Source: Campylobacteraceae bacterium
GTDB taxonomy: Bacteria > Campylobacterota > Campylobacteria > Campylobacterales > JALSKU01
Reading direction: 5' to 3'
DNA: 17,633 nucleotides
Assembly (NCBI GenBank): GCA_015488975.1
Contig: WFMT01000016.1
Location: 1 to 17,633 of the forward strand
The notes under the pieces were generated by a model that saw only the letters and a program-made list of their open reading frames with translations, was not told the DNA's origin and made no database searches. Every line of letters starts with the position of its first letter. Position 1 is the first letter of the stretch. This document shows, piece by piece, positions 1 to 6,936 of this stretch. Made by a program: the position numbers and the translations under genes.

Positions 1-500
1 TCCATTATCATGTCAAGATATCTCTGTCTATATCGTAACTCTTTATCACTTAAACCATGAAATTTTTCAGGTAAAGGAGTTATGGATTTGGCAGCTATTT
101 TCAATTTGCCAGCATGCAAAGTAAGCTCACCAGTTTTAGTGATAAAAGCAAATCCGCAAACTTCTATGATATCGCCTATATCAACATATTTTTTAATACT
201 TTTAAACCAGTCAGCACCTAAAGCATCTCTGCCTATATATATTTGTAATATTCCGTCATCATCTTCTATCTTAAGAAATGCTGCTTTACCCATTAATCTT
301 AAAAATTTAATTCTTCCTGCTACGCATGCTGTACTGTTTTCATCTCTTTTGTTTTCCAATTCACTTATATAATTAAATTTTTCTATAAATTCTTTTGTAG
401 AAAGTTCTTTGTTTATATTGTGAGGATATGGATTTATCCCCATCTCTCTTAATTCTTTGGCTTTTTGAGCTCTTTGTAACTCATAATCATTTAGATTCAA
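1..500 (-). CDS. lysS: Lysyl-tRNA synthetase, class II (N-terminal part, cut by window edge)
   Basis: Charges tRNA-Lys with lysine in the cytoplasm. About 166 N-terminal residues are visible; the rest lies beyond base 1. I translated it by hand: it opens NLNDYELQRAQKAKELREMG and keeps the class II LysRS layout. An OB-fold anticodon-binding domain lies at about residues 50-145 (AGRIKFLRLMGKAAFLKIED, later GDIIEVCG), followed by YRQRYLDMI, the entry to the catalytic domain. The start is TTG at 500-498, since an in-frame TAA sits just upstream at 503-501. AGGA at 510-507 gives a six-base spacing. The TTG overlaps the fur stop (TTGA, four bases shared), so translation is probably coupled to fur. 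The fur-lysS order is the one known from Campylobacter jejuni, where glyA follows. Confidence 0.95.
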   Translation of the reverse strand, partial: MNLNDYELQRAQKAKELREMGINPYPHNINKELSTKEFIEKFNYISELENKRDENSTACVAGRIKFLRLMGKAAFLKIEDDDGILQIYIGRDALGADWFKSIKKYVDIGDIIEVCGFAFITKTGELTLHAGKLKIAAKSITPLPEKFHGLSDKELRYRQRYLDMIM

Positions 501-976
501 TTATTTTCCTTATTTTTTGTATTTTTTAATTTTGTTTGACACTCTTTACATATTCCGTGAAGTTGCAAAATATGACTTTTAATAAAAAAACCATATCTTT
601 TAGCAATTTCAATTTGTCTTTTTTCTATCTTATTATCCTCAAATTCTATAATAGTACCGCAAACATCGCATATTAGATGGTCATGATGGGGTTTTATTGC
701 AATTTCATATTTTTTACCAGATTGCCCAAAAGAAATAGATGTTATTATATTTGACTCTTCGAGTAAATTTAAAGTTCTATATATTGTAGCAATTCCTATG
801 TTTAGATTGGGAAATCCTTTTTTAATATACATATGTAATTCTTCAGGTGTGAAATGTTTATCGTTTTCATATAAAATTTTCAAAACTACTTCTCTTTGAA
901 GAGTATATTTTAAATTTTTATCTTTTAATACTTCTTTAAAATAAAGTATCAATTCATCATAAGTGTAACTTACCAT
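497..976 (-). CDS. fur: Ferric uptake regulator Fur
   Basis: Iron-responsive, metal-dependent transcription repressor of 159 residues, a normal Fur length. The N-terminal winged helix spans about residues 1-90, with the recognition region around FPNLNIGIATIYRTLNLLEE (55-74). The dimerisation and metal domain has HHDH at 97-100 and two zinc-type pairs, CDVC at 103-106 and CKEC at 143-146. The HHDHLIC motif separates it from unrelated helix-turn-helix proteins. PerR or Zur cannot be excluded strictly by eye, but the lysS neighbour and the close match to Campylobacterota Fur favour Fur. ATG at 976 has an AGGA only three bases upstream, a short spacing. The gene lies five bases after the cvpA stop, so it is probably transcribed from upstream, as reported for C. 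jejuni fur. Confidence 0.93.
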   Translation of the reverse strand: MVSYTYDELILYFKEVLKDKNLKYTLQREVVLKILYENDKHFTPEELHMYIKKGFPNLNIGIATIYRTLNLLEESNIITSISFGQSGKKYEIAIKPHHDHLICDVCGTIIEFEDNKIEKRQIEIAKRYGFFIKSHILQLHGICKECQTKLKNTKNKENN

Positions 977-981
977 ATATC

Positions 982-1545
982 CTACTTATTCGTTTTGGTA
1001 TTATTTGATTCTGTGGCTATCTTTTTTTGAATATCTTTTACCATTTTATTTGTATTATTAAAATTAAGTTTGACTATATAATCTCCGCTTTTTATAAGAT
1101 ACGGATATATAAAGGAGCCATCAAGTCTTTTGTCTATATTGCTTTTAAATATGTCTATACTTCTTAAAGCAAATATAACTATGGAAAAAAGTAAAAATAT
1201 TTTAAGTGAACCAACTAAAAAACCAAATATTCTGTTGAGCAATCCCAAACCGCTTAAACTTATCAATTTTGTAAATATCAAACCTATAAGCAAAGAAGCC
1301 ATCCAAAATAGTAAAAGAATTACTAAAAAACCAATAAAATAAACAGAAGCCCTGTTGTCTATGTGGTATATTTTTTCATCTATCAATGCACCGGCTTGGC
1401 TTGCAAATCTTGAAGCTATGAAAATACCACCTATTATACCAATGAGTCCAAAAACTTCCTTGATAAATCCATTGAACAAACCTTTTATGCCAAAAATAAC
1501 AAGCAATACTCCAACTGTCAAATCAAAAATAAAAACTGTATTCAT
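982..1545 (-). CDS. cvpA: CvpA family membrane protein
   Basis: Inner-membrane protein of 187 residues with the CvpA signature near the start (FDLTVGVLLVIFGIKG, then GFIKEVFGLIGIIGGIFIAS). About four hydrophobic segments lie near residues 5-25, 28-48, 66-88 and 100-125, followed by a polar lysine- and asparagine-rich tail. The family is linked to colicin V production and to envelope and bile tolerance; its biochemical role is unsettled. Its ATG (1545-1543) shares one base with the TAA of the upstream diguanylate cyclase (TAATG) and no strong ribosome site is seen, so reinitiation is likely. Its place between gatC and fur matches the C. jejuni order. Confidence 0.85.
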   Translation of the reverse strand: MNTVFIFDLTVGVLLVIFGIKGLFNGFIKEVFGLIGIIGGIFIASRFASQAGALIDEKIYHIDNRASVYFIGFLVILLLFWMASLLIGLIFTKLISLSGLGLLNRIFGFLVGSLKIFLLFSIVIFALRSIDIFKSNIDKRLDGSFIYPYLIKSGDYIVKLNFNNTNKMVKDIQKKIATESNNTKTNK

Positions 1546-2492
1546 TAAAGTATCTCGATCCTGTTTTTGCCCAATCTCTTCGCCTTGTATAGAGCTTTGT
1601 CTGCTCTTTCTATGATGCTGTCTGGCGAATCATTTGCAATGTGGGCGGTAATGCCTCCGCTGATTGTGATTTGTATTGTATTATTTTTGTATATAAGTTT
1701 ACTTTCTTCGATAGTTTTCAAAATTCTTTCAGCTATATTTTTTGCCTCGTGTGTTTCTATTCTATTTAAAAGTATTACAAACTCTTCCCCTCCAAATCTA
1801 TATGTTTTTACCTCACTTCTAAGAGCATTTTTAAGGACTTTTCCAACATAAATCAGAGTTTTATCTCCTGCTATATGTCCATAAGTATCATTAACGAGTT
1901 TAAAATCATCCAAATCAAAAATAATTAATGAAAGGTTTAAGCTTTTTTCTTTCCCATAGCTTAAAATATTTTCAATATCTTTTAAAAGGGCTCTTTTGTT
2001 ATATAATTTGGTTAGAGGGTCAATATTTGATTCTTTTTCTAACTGTAAAATTTCTTCTTGAAGCTTTATGATTGTTCTATCGGCATCTTTTAGTGTCTTA
2101 AGTAAGTTGCTGTGAAAATCATTGAAACTGTTTATTAGCATTGTATTGTCTAAATCATCAATATTTTTAGTTATTTTATTAAGATCAATAGAGCTTTTTT
2201 TTGATATTTGTTTTATATTTTCATTTGTTTTGCTAAACTCTTTGATAGACTCTTTCGCGATATCATAACAGCCGTCAATCATGCGGGCATCTTGGTTATT
2301 ATCTATAGAGTCTATCAAGTAAATATTTTTTTTAAGTAATGCGGAAACTTCTTTATTTTTATCATTACCTAAAAAATCTTTAAAAGAGTCTTGATAGTAT
2401 TTGGGATATGGGGGTATATTTAATTGTTTTAATCTCTCAAATGCGTTTTTCCCAACTTCATTTATATAATTGTTAAGTTCTTTATTTTTCAC
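1545..2492 (-). CDS. GGDEF-domain diguanylate cyclase
   Basis: Predicted to make cyclic di-GMP from two GTP. It has 315 residues and is soluble (no membrane segment seen). Residues 1-130 form an unassigned helical region beginning KNKELNNYINEVGKNAFER and including NIPPYPKYYQDSF. A coiled linker follows at about 130-155, then the GGDEF domain at 157-315. That domain has DPLTKLYNKRAL, FDLDDFKLVNDTYGHIAGD, the active motif GGEEF at 234-238, and the closing RADKALYKAKRLGKNRIE. The allosteric I-site is degenerate: the RxxD position reads RSEV (residues 225-228), so product inhibition may be lost. The start is GTG at 2492 (an in-line GGG-containing site lies six bases upstream). It follows pilT by 44 bases, with its own -10 candidates in the gap. 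Confidence 0.9.
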   Translation of the reverse strand: MKNKELNNYINEVGKNAFERLKQLNIPPYPKYYQDSFKDFLGNDKNKEVSALLKKNIYLIDSIDNNQDARMIDGCYDIAKESIKEFSKTNENIKQISKKSSIDLNKITKNIDDLDNTMLINSFNDFHSNLLKTLKDADRTIIKLQEEILQLEKESNIDPLTKLYNKRALLKDIENILSYGKEKSLNLSLIIFDLDDFKLVNDTYGHIAGDKTLIYVGKVLKNALRSEVKTYRFGGEEFVILLNRIETHEAKNIAERILKTIEESKLIYKNNTIQITISGGITAHIANDSPDSIIERADKALYKAKRLGKNRIEIL

Positions 2493-2511
2493 TTTTTACC
2501 CTTTTAAAGAT

Positions 2512-2529
2512 ATTGTATCTTAAATTATA
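2512..2529 (-). promoter_or_regulatory. Candidate promoter for the GGDEF-cvpA-fur-lysS run
   Basis: In the 44-base gap after pilT the minus strand carries TATAAT (2529-2524) and, overlapping its downstream side, TACAAT (2517-2512). Either could serve as a -10. TATAAT would give a leader of about 25 bases that includes the AAGGG ribosome site. No convincing -35 is seen, which is normal for sigma-70 promoters in this phylum. AT-rich background makes such matches common. Confidence 0.4.
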
Positions 2530-2536
2530 TTTATTT

Positions 2537-3613
2537 TTATTGATATGAAATACCTATGAGATTTGCCAACTCCTGAGGCTGGGTTGAAAATCTGATGGCT
2601 GTTTTTTTATCTATAAAATTACCTTTAATCGCTTCTACCATTGACTGAGTTTGTGTCCTCATTCCTGTTTTCATTTGGTTTAACTGCATTTGGGAGTATA
2701 TCTGATGTATTTTATTCTCCCTTATTAGATTTGATATTGCTGAATTTGCCAGAAGGATTTCCTGTATGGCTATCCTTCCGGTTCCTATTTTTGGCAGCAA
2801 ACTTTGAGATATAATGGCTGTAATTGATGAAGAAAGCATATTTCTTACCTGGATTTGTTCACCACCTTCAAAACTATCTACTATCCTATTTACTGTTTGG
2901 ACTGCGGAGTTTGTGTGTAGTGTACCAAACACCAAGTGTCCTGTCTCAGCTGCGGTAATAGCAGTTGATATGGTTTCTCTATCTCTCATTTCACCAACTA
3001 ATATAATATCTGGATCCTCTCTTAGGGAGTATTTCAATCCATTTGCAAAACTGTATGTATCAACACCTACATTTCTATGCGAAAAGAGTGACTTTTTATT
3101 TTCATGTATAAATTCAACCGGGTCTTCTATGGTTATTATGTGTTTTTCTTCAGTAAGATTGATTTCATTTAACATAGCAGCAAGTGTTGTTGATTTGCCA
3201 CTTCCTGTTGGTCCTGTGACAAGAATAAGACCTTTTTCTTTTTGTATAATATCTTTAAAAATTACAGGAAGTTTTAACTCATCTATAGAAGGTATGCTCA
3301 TGGGTATAGTTCTAAATGCTGCTGCTATCTCGCCATTCATAGTATAATAATAATTTACTCTAAATCTTCCAATATTTGGTAATTCAATAGCAAAATCAAG
3401 TTCTTTGTTTTCCTCTAATTCTTTTTTTTGTCTATCGGTTATCAAAGAGTAACACATAGATTCTGTAACATGCCCGTTTAATTTTGGTAAATCAAGTGGT
3501 GTTAATTTCCCATCAATTCTAATCTGCGGTTCGCTTCTTGATACCAAATGAAGATCAGATGCCTTATACTCACTGATTGTTTTTAAAAGTGTTCTAATGT
3601 CGATACCTGCCAT
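2537..3613 (-). CDS. pilT: PilT-type type IV pilus retraction ATPase
   Basis: Hexameric secretion-type ATPase at the cytoplasmic base of type IV pili that powers retraction and twitching. It has 358 residues, close to the usual ~345. The PAS-like N-terminal domain (1-115) has the typical KASDLHL near residue 17. The RecA-like core has Walker A GPTGSGKST (134-142), Asp box TIEDPVEF (161-168), Walker B PDIILVGEMRD (201-211) and His box GHLVFGTLHTNSA (225-237). The C-terminal NLIRE at 295-299 corresponds to the AIRNLIRE retraction motif. That motif and the lack of a PilB-type N-terminus favour PilT over PilB. The ATG at 3613 follows the gatC stop by nine bases, and the stop overlaps the AAGG site. 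No other pilus gene is in the window. Confidence 0.93.
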   Translation of the reverse strand: MAGIDIRTLLKTISEYKASDLHLVSRSEPQIRIDGKLTPLDLPKLNGHVTESMCYSLITDRQKKELEENKELDFAIELPNIGRFRVNYYYTMNGEIAAAFRTIPMSIPSIDELKLPVIFKDIIQKEKGLILVTGPTGSGKSTTLAAMLNEINLTEEKHIITIEDPVEFIHENKKSLFSHRNVGVDTYSFANGLKYSLREDPDIILVGEMRDRETISTAITAAETGHLVFGTLHTNSAVQTVNRIVDSFEGGEQIQVRNMLSSSITAIISQSLLPKIGTGRIAIQEILLANSAISNLIRENKIHQIYSQMQLNQMKTGMRTQTQSMVEAIKGNFIDKKTAIRFSTQPQELANLIGISYQ

Positions 3614-3622
3614 ATTTTTACC

Positions 3623-3916
3623 TTATTCAATAATTTTTGGTACTACAAAAAAGCCACTTTCTTTTTTTGGAGCATTTTGTAGTATGATTTCAATAACTTC
3701 ATGGTTTACAGAAGGTATGTCATCTCTAAAAGGCGTCCCTCCGTTTAGCATTGTAAAAGATGCATCACTGTTTTTTAAATCCAATTCATTCAAATTTTCA
3801 ACAAAATCGACTATTTCGCTTAGATTTTCAATCATATTCTCTTTTTCTTCATTCTTGATTTCTACCATTGATAGTTTTTCAAGTTTTTCCAGTGTTTGCA
3901 TATCAACTTTCAACAT
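3623..3916 (-). CDS. gatC: Glu/Asp-tRNA amidotransferase subunit C
   Basis: Small subunit of the GatCAB amidotransferase, which converts Glu-tRNA-Gln (and Asp-tRNA-Asn) to the amidated form; it clamps GatA and GatB together. It has 97 residues, normal for GatC. It shows TLEKLEKLSMVEI at the start, the central ENLSEIVDFVENLNELD, and the conserved RDDIP followed by LQNAPKKESGFFVVPKIIE. The frame is open to an ATG at 3961, but I chose ATG 3916: it gives the family length and N-terminus, and AAAGGA lies a few bases before it, while the extra 15 residues are unlike GatC. It probably heads the minus-strand run through pilT. Confidence 0.92.
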   Translation of the reverse strand: MLKVDMQTLEKLEKLSMVEIKNEEKENMIENLSEIVDFVENLNELDLKNSDASFTMLNGGTPFRDDIPSVNHEVIEIILQNAPKKESGFFVVPKIIE

Positions 3917-3972
3917 TTGTCCTTTACCGCATATTTTGTATTCTTTGACCTTATGAGTCAATTCTAATAAAA

Positions 3973-4014
3973 TTTTAGTATTATATCGAAAATTATATTA
4001 ATTTAATACTAAAA
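3973..4014. repeat. Perfect 11-bp inverted repeat in the gatC upstream region
   Basis: The left arm TTTTAGTATTA (3973-3983) and right arm TAATACTAAAA (4004-4014) are exact inverse complements around a 20-base AT-rich spacer. The left arm covers most of the likely gatC -10. It could be an operator for a dimeric regulator. It is too AT-rich and long-looped for a good terminator. Confidence 0.5.
3980..3985 (-). promoter_or_regulatory. Candidate -10 element for gatC-pilT
   Basis: Perfect TATAAT on the minus strand, 63 bases before the gatC ATG, preceded by T-rich stretches and no clear -35, as usual for Campylobacterota sigma-70 promoters. It lies in the left arm of the inverted repeat at 3973-4014. 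Confidence 0.45.
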
Positions 4015-4062
4015 AAGCAAGAACTATACCTAAATCGGCAATACTACAATTCTTTTGATAAA

Positions 4063-4068
4063 TATGAT
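4063..4068 (+). promoter_or_regulatory. Candidate -10 element for the six-gene plus-strand run
   Basis: TATGAT, within TATGATATAAA, lies about 60 bases before the TTG start at 4130 and would give a leader of about 55 bases. A second AT-rich candidate (TGTAAAAT, 4104-4111) sits too close to the ribosome site to be likely. The call rests on position and consensus only. Confidence 0.3.
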
Positions 4069-4129
4069 ATAAACCGAGTTTAATTTTAAAAATGGTAATA
4101 TGCTGTAAAATTTTTATAAGGATTTTATC

Positions 4130-4732
4130 TTGAGTATAAAAGAAAATCTAAATGCAGTAAAAGAAGAGTTAAATACAGAAGAACAATTTTTGGAAGGCTT
4201 AATTAGGGCTGAAAGGTTTTATAAAAAATATAAAAAAAGATTGATAGCTTTGGCTGTTATATTGATTGTGGCTTTTGTAGGTTATTCAGTAAAAGTTTAT
4301 ATCCATACAAGCAATTTAAAAAGTGCCAATATTGCATACTTGAAGCTTTTAAAAAATCCAAATGACATTAAGGCGGAAAAAGTATTAAAAAATAAAGATA
4401 TTAAATTGTACTATGCTTATAAATTTCAGTTTGCATCTAAGAATAATAATAAAACTATATTTAAAAATATTATAAAAAATTCTAATGATGGGTATTTGAA
4501 AGATCTCTCAAGCTATCAGTTGGCATCATTAAACGGTAGTCAAAATGCAATACAATCTTATATTAATAATTCTAAATACGGATTACTAAAGAATTTTGCT
4601 TTATTGGATGATGCATATTTGCTACTTAAAAATAATAAATCAAATCAAGCCAAGATTAAATTATCTTTGATAGAAGTAGATTCTCCTCTTGCAAATATAG
4701 CTAAAAACTTAGAACATTTTGTCAAAAAATAA
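4130..4732 (+). CDS. YfgM-like membrane-anchored periplasmic protein
   Basis: 200 residues with a single membrane anchor. A polar cytoplasmic N-terminus (1-36) is followed by a hydrophobic helix (about 38-58, LIALAVILIVAFVGYSVKVY) after a lysine cluster. A helical, lysine- and asparagine-rich periplasmic part (60-200) follows, with weak helical-pair repeats resembling degenerate TPRs. Length and topology match E. coli YfgM (206 residues), a SecYEG-associated chaperone-like protein. The next gene is a BamB-like lipoprotein, the same order as E. coli yfgM-bamB. Sequence identity to YfgM is not evident by eye, so the name rests on topology and context. The start is TTG at 4130 with AAGGA at 4118-4122. 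It leads a run in which every gap is under 20 bases. Confidence 0.7.
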   Translation: MSIKENLNAVKEELNTEEQFLEGLIRAERFYKKYKKRLIALAVILIVAFVGYSVKVYIHTSNLKSANIAYLKLLKNPNDIKAEKVLKNKDIKLYYAYKFQFASKNNNKTIFKNIIKNSNDGYLKDLSSYQLASLNGSQNAIQSYINNSKYGLLKNFALLDDAYLLLKNNKSNQAKIKLSLIEVDSPLANIAKNLEHFVKK

Positions 4733-4743
4733 GGAAATTAAAT

Positions 4744-5754
4744 ATGTCAAATAAAATTAAAATTTTTGCAGTTTTCACTGTTATCTTTCTTTTTGCAGGA
4801 TGCTCATCCAAATCTTTGTATAAGCCAAAAAGTATAGTAGGTGATATCAGTTACAGCGGTAATTTACCGGCTAAAATAGTAGATGTTACAAGAAGTGGAG
4901 CTACTTTGGCTAACTCTCAGGTAATAACAAGAAAAAATGGTCTTTTAAAGGCAAAGATACCAAAAAATTACAGATTTCTGGCATATAATCAAAAAAAAGT
5001 TATATCAACTTCTCCTACTGGAACTATCAATATTGAAGATTCAAACGGAAAGAAACTTTTTTCTCATAATTTTAACAGCATGATTGCAAGTGCTAATATA
5101 GACAATAATATTTTAGCTATAGTTTTTGCAAATAATAAAATAATGGTTTATGATATTGATACAAATAAAATTTTATTTAAAAGAAAACTTGATGATGTAT
5201 ATGCACTTGATGCAAGAATCGCAAATCCGTACTTTTTGGATAAATTGATTGTTTTTCCTACATTAGATGGCAGACTTTTGATAGTTGATAAAGTATCTGA
5301 TAAAGTTTTAAGGGATATTGTAGTAAGTTCAAAGTCATATTTTAACAATGTTATATTTTTGAATGTCTTGGATAACAGACTTGTAGCAGCAACACAAAAT
5401 AGAGTCATATCCATAGATCCAAAACATGTTGATTTTATGAATGTTGGTATTAAAGATATTATATTTTTAGGACAGAGAATTTTTATTTTTACAAAAGATG
5501 GAAGAATTATTCTTACGACTTCTAACTTAAAAGAAATGAAAGAGAAGAAATTTAAATTTGCCAATTTTTCAGCTGCAATATATGGGAAATATATATATGC
5601 AATTGTAAAAAATGGATATCTTATAGCTGTTGACAAGGATCTAATCACTACCAATGTATATCAATTACCTAATTCTATTGAAGATTTAATGTTTGCAACA
5701 AAAGGTTCATTTTACTATGATAATAAATATTTTAAATTAAGTAAGGTGAAATAA
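4744..5754 (+). CDS. BamB-like beta-propeller lipoprotein
   Basis: 336-residue predicted lipoprotein. A signal peptide (KIKIFAVFTVIFLFAGC) ends at Cys20; phenylalanine at the -3 lipobox position is unusual. The mature part is strand-rich, with recurring PQQ-like blade motifs: NKIMVYDIDTNKIL at 131-144, DGRLLIVDKVSDKVL at 175-189, then KDGRIIL near 251 and NGYLIAVDKD near 290. This is the pattern of BamB, the outer-membrane protein assembly propeller, although E. coli BamB is longer (392). It follows the YfgM-like gene by 11 bases, with AAGGA at 4731-4735. Other propeller lipoproteins remain possible. BamB has not been well defined in this phylum, so a role in outer-membrane protein assembly is an inference. 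Confidence 0.7.
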   Translation: MSNKIKIFAVFTVIFLFAGCSSKSLYKPKSIVGDISYSGNLPAKIVDVTRSGATLANSQVITRKNGLLKAKIPKNYRFLAYNQKKVISTSPTGTINIEDSNGKKLFSHNFNSMIASANIDNNILAIVFANNKIMVYDIDTNKILFKRKLDDVYALDARIANPYFLDKLIVFPTLDGRLLIVDKVSDKVLRDIVVSSKSYFNNVIFLNVLDNRLVAATQNRVISIDPKHVDFMNVGIKDIIFLGQRIFIFTKDGRIILTTSNLKEMKEKKFKFANFSAAIYGKYIYAIVKNGYLIAVDKDLITTNVYQLPNSIEDLMFATKGSFYYDNKYFKLSKVK

Positions 5755-5762
5755 ATACCTCA

Positions 5763-6590
5763 ATGTCATCTGCTTTAGAAGCATATATAGAAAATATAAC
5801 TATAGTAAAGGGGTTATCTAAGAAAACTATTGAAGCTTATAAAAGTGATTTGAGTGATTTTGAAGAATTTTTGCAAAAGGATGCAATCAAATCTGATTTG
5901 GATGATATTTTAAAATATTTGGAAAAATACAGCAATAGAAATACGATAAACAGAAAGCTCTCAGCTATAAACTCTTTTTTTAATTTTTGTATAAAAGAAG
6001 ATTTTATAGATAATTCGCCTTCTTTGAAACAATTATCTACTCCAAAAACATTGCCGATTTTGCTGGAGTTTGATGATATAATAAATAGTATAAAAAACAT
6101 AGAAAAAAAAAGTTGGATTGATTATAGAGATTATGCATTTATACTGTTTTTGTATGCAACTGGGGCGAGAGTTAGTGAAGCCATTGATGCTAAAAGAGAT
6201 GATATTGTAGGAGAATGGTTGAAAATAAGAAATGCAAAAGGTGATAAGCAAAGAATGGTGCCGATTGCTTACACAGCACTTGAAGCTGTAAAAGAGTATC
6301 TGGATAAGAGTGTTTATAATCAAGAGTATTTATGGCTAAATTACAAAGGTGCGAGAATGAGTAGAATTACAGCATTTAAAATAACTAAAAAATATCTAAA
6401 TGTTTCACCTCATGTTTTAAGACACTCTTTTGCAACATCATTGGTTTTAGGTGGAGCAGATCTAAGAGTAGTGCAAGAGCTGTTAGGGCATTCTTCTATC
6501 TTAACTACTCAGATATATACTCATATACAGCAAAAAAACTTAGAACAGACAGTAAGGAGATTTCATCCATTGTCCGGTAAATATTTTTGA
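5763..6590 (+). CDS. XerC/XerD-type tyrosine recombinase
   Basis: Cuts and rejoins DNA by a phosphotyrosine intermediate. It has 275 residues. The SAM-like core-binding domain (1-95) includes LSKKTIEAYKSDLSDFEEFL and TINRKLSAINSFFNFC. The catalytic domain has all expected residues: Arg136 (ATGARVSE), Lys159 (NAKGDKQR), His217 and Arg220 (PHVLRHSFAT), His243 (LLGHSS) and nucleophile Tyr252 (QIYTHIQ). It could act in chromosome dimer resolution. Helicobacter and Campylobacter use the longer XerH (about 355 residues), while this length is nearer XerC/D (about 298). It may therefore be a second Xer protein; the window cannot settle which. The ATG follows the previous stop by eight bases; AAGGTG is 14 bases away, so the ribosome site is weak. 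Its setting among housekeeping genes argues against a phage integrase. Confidence 0.88.
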   Translation: MSSALEAYIENITIVKGLSKKTIEAYKSDLSDFEEFLQKDAIKSDLDDILKYLEKYSNRNTINRKLSAINSFFNFCIKEDFIDNSPSLKQLSTPKTLPILLEFDDIINSIKNIEKKSWIDYRDYAFILFLYATGARVSEAIDAKRDDIVGEWLKIRNAKGDKQRMVPIAYTALEAVKEYLDKSVYNQEYLWLNYKGARMSRITAFKITKKYLNVSPHVLRHSFATSLVLGGADLRVVQELLGHSSILTTQIYTHIQQKNLEQTVRRFHPLSGKYF

Positions 6591-6606
6591 TAAAAAGGTT
6601 TTTCAT

Positions 6607-6936
6607 TTGAAAGATACAGTAGAGCTTTTGCGCGAACATGGGTATGTTTTTAAGAAATTAAATAAGATTGACAATAAAATATTGGGGAATAGGAAAAAGA
6701 TAGATATTTATGAGGGTGTAAATTTAAAATCATTTTTTGTTGCTATTTTCAGACCTAAACAAAAAAGCAGATTTGTTATGAAAAATGCTAATGATTTGGA
6801 AGAATTGTTTAATACTTTAGTATTGGTGCAAAAGCATAATATTAAAAAAAAGGTATTGTTGCTTGCACCTGCTATGTGTTCAAAGTCAAAAAGTTTTTTA
6901 ATAGAAAACGGATGGAAAATATATGATATTGTGTGA
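6607..6936 (+). CDS. Small conserved-looking protein of unknown function upstream of coaX
   Basis: 109 residues, soluble, basic (rich in lysine). I do not recognise a family with certainty. Visible features are an opening helix VELLREHGYVFKKLN, the stretch KILGNRKKIDIYEG, a central hydrophobic strand FFVAIFRPKQKSRF, and a C-terminal alpha/beta part KKKVLLLAPAMCSKSKSFLIENGW. The last part loosely recalls the end of restriction-endonuclease-like folds, but no catalytic set is visible and I do not claim nuclease activity. The start is TTG at 6607 with AAGG eight bases before it. It lies 16 bases after the Xer gene and overlaps the coaX start by 14 bases, so it is surely in the same transcript and probably translationally coupled to coaX. 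Confidence 0.8.
   Translation: MKDTVELLREHGYVFKKLNKIDNKILGNRKKIDIYEGVNLKSFFVAIFRPKQKSRFVMKNANDLEELFNTLVLVQKHNIKKKVLLLAPAMCSKSKSFLIENGWKIYDIV

Noticed and set aside
2814..3347. 177-codon open frame opposite pilT
   Set aside because: It lies wholly antisense to clear PilT motifs (Walker A, Asp box, Walker B), has no ribosome site worth noting, and its product resembles nothing; it is a shadow of pilT codons.
3917..3961. Longer gatC start at ATG 3961
   Set aside because: Adds 15 residues unlike GatC; ATG 3916 has AAAGGA and gives the family length.
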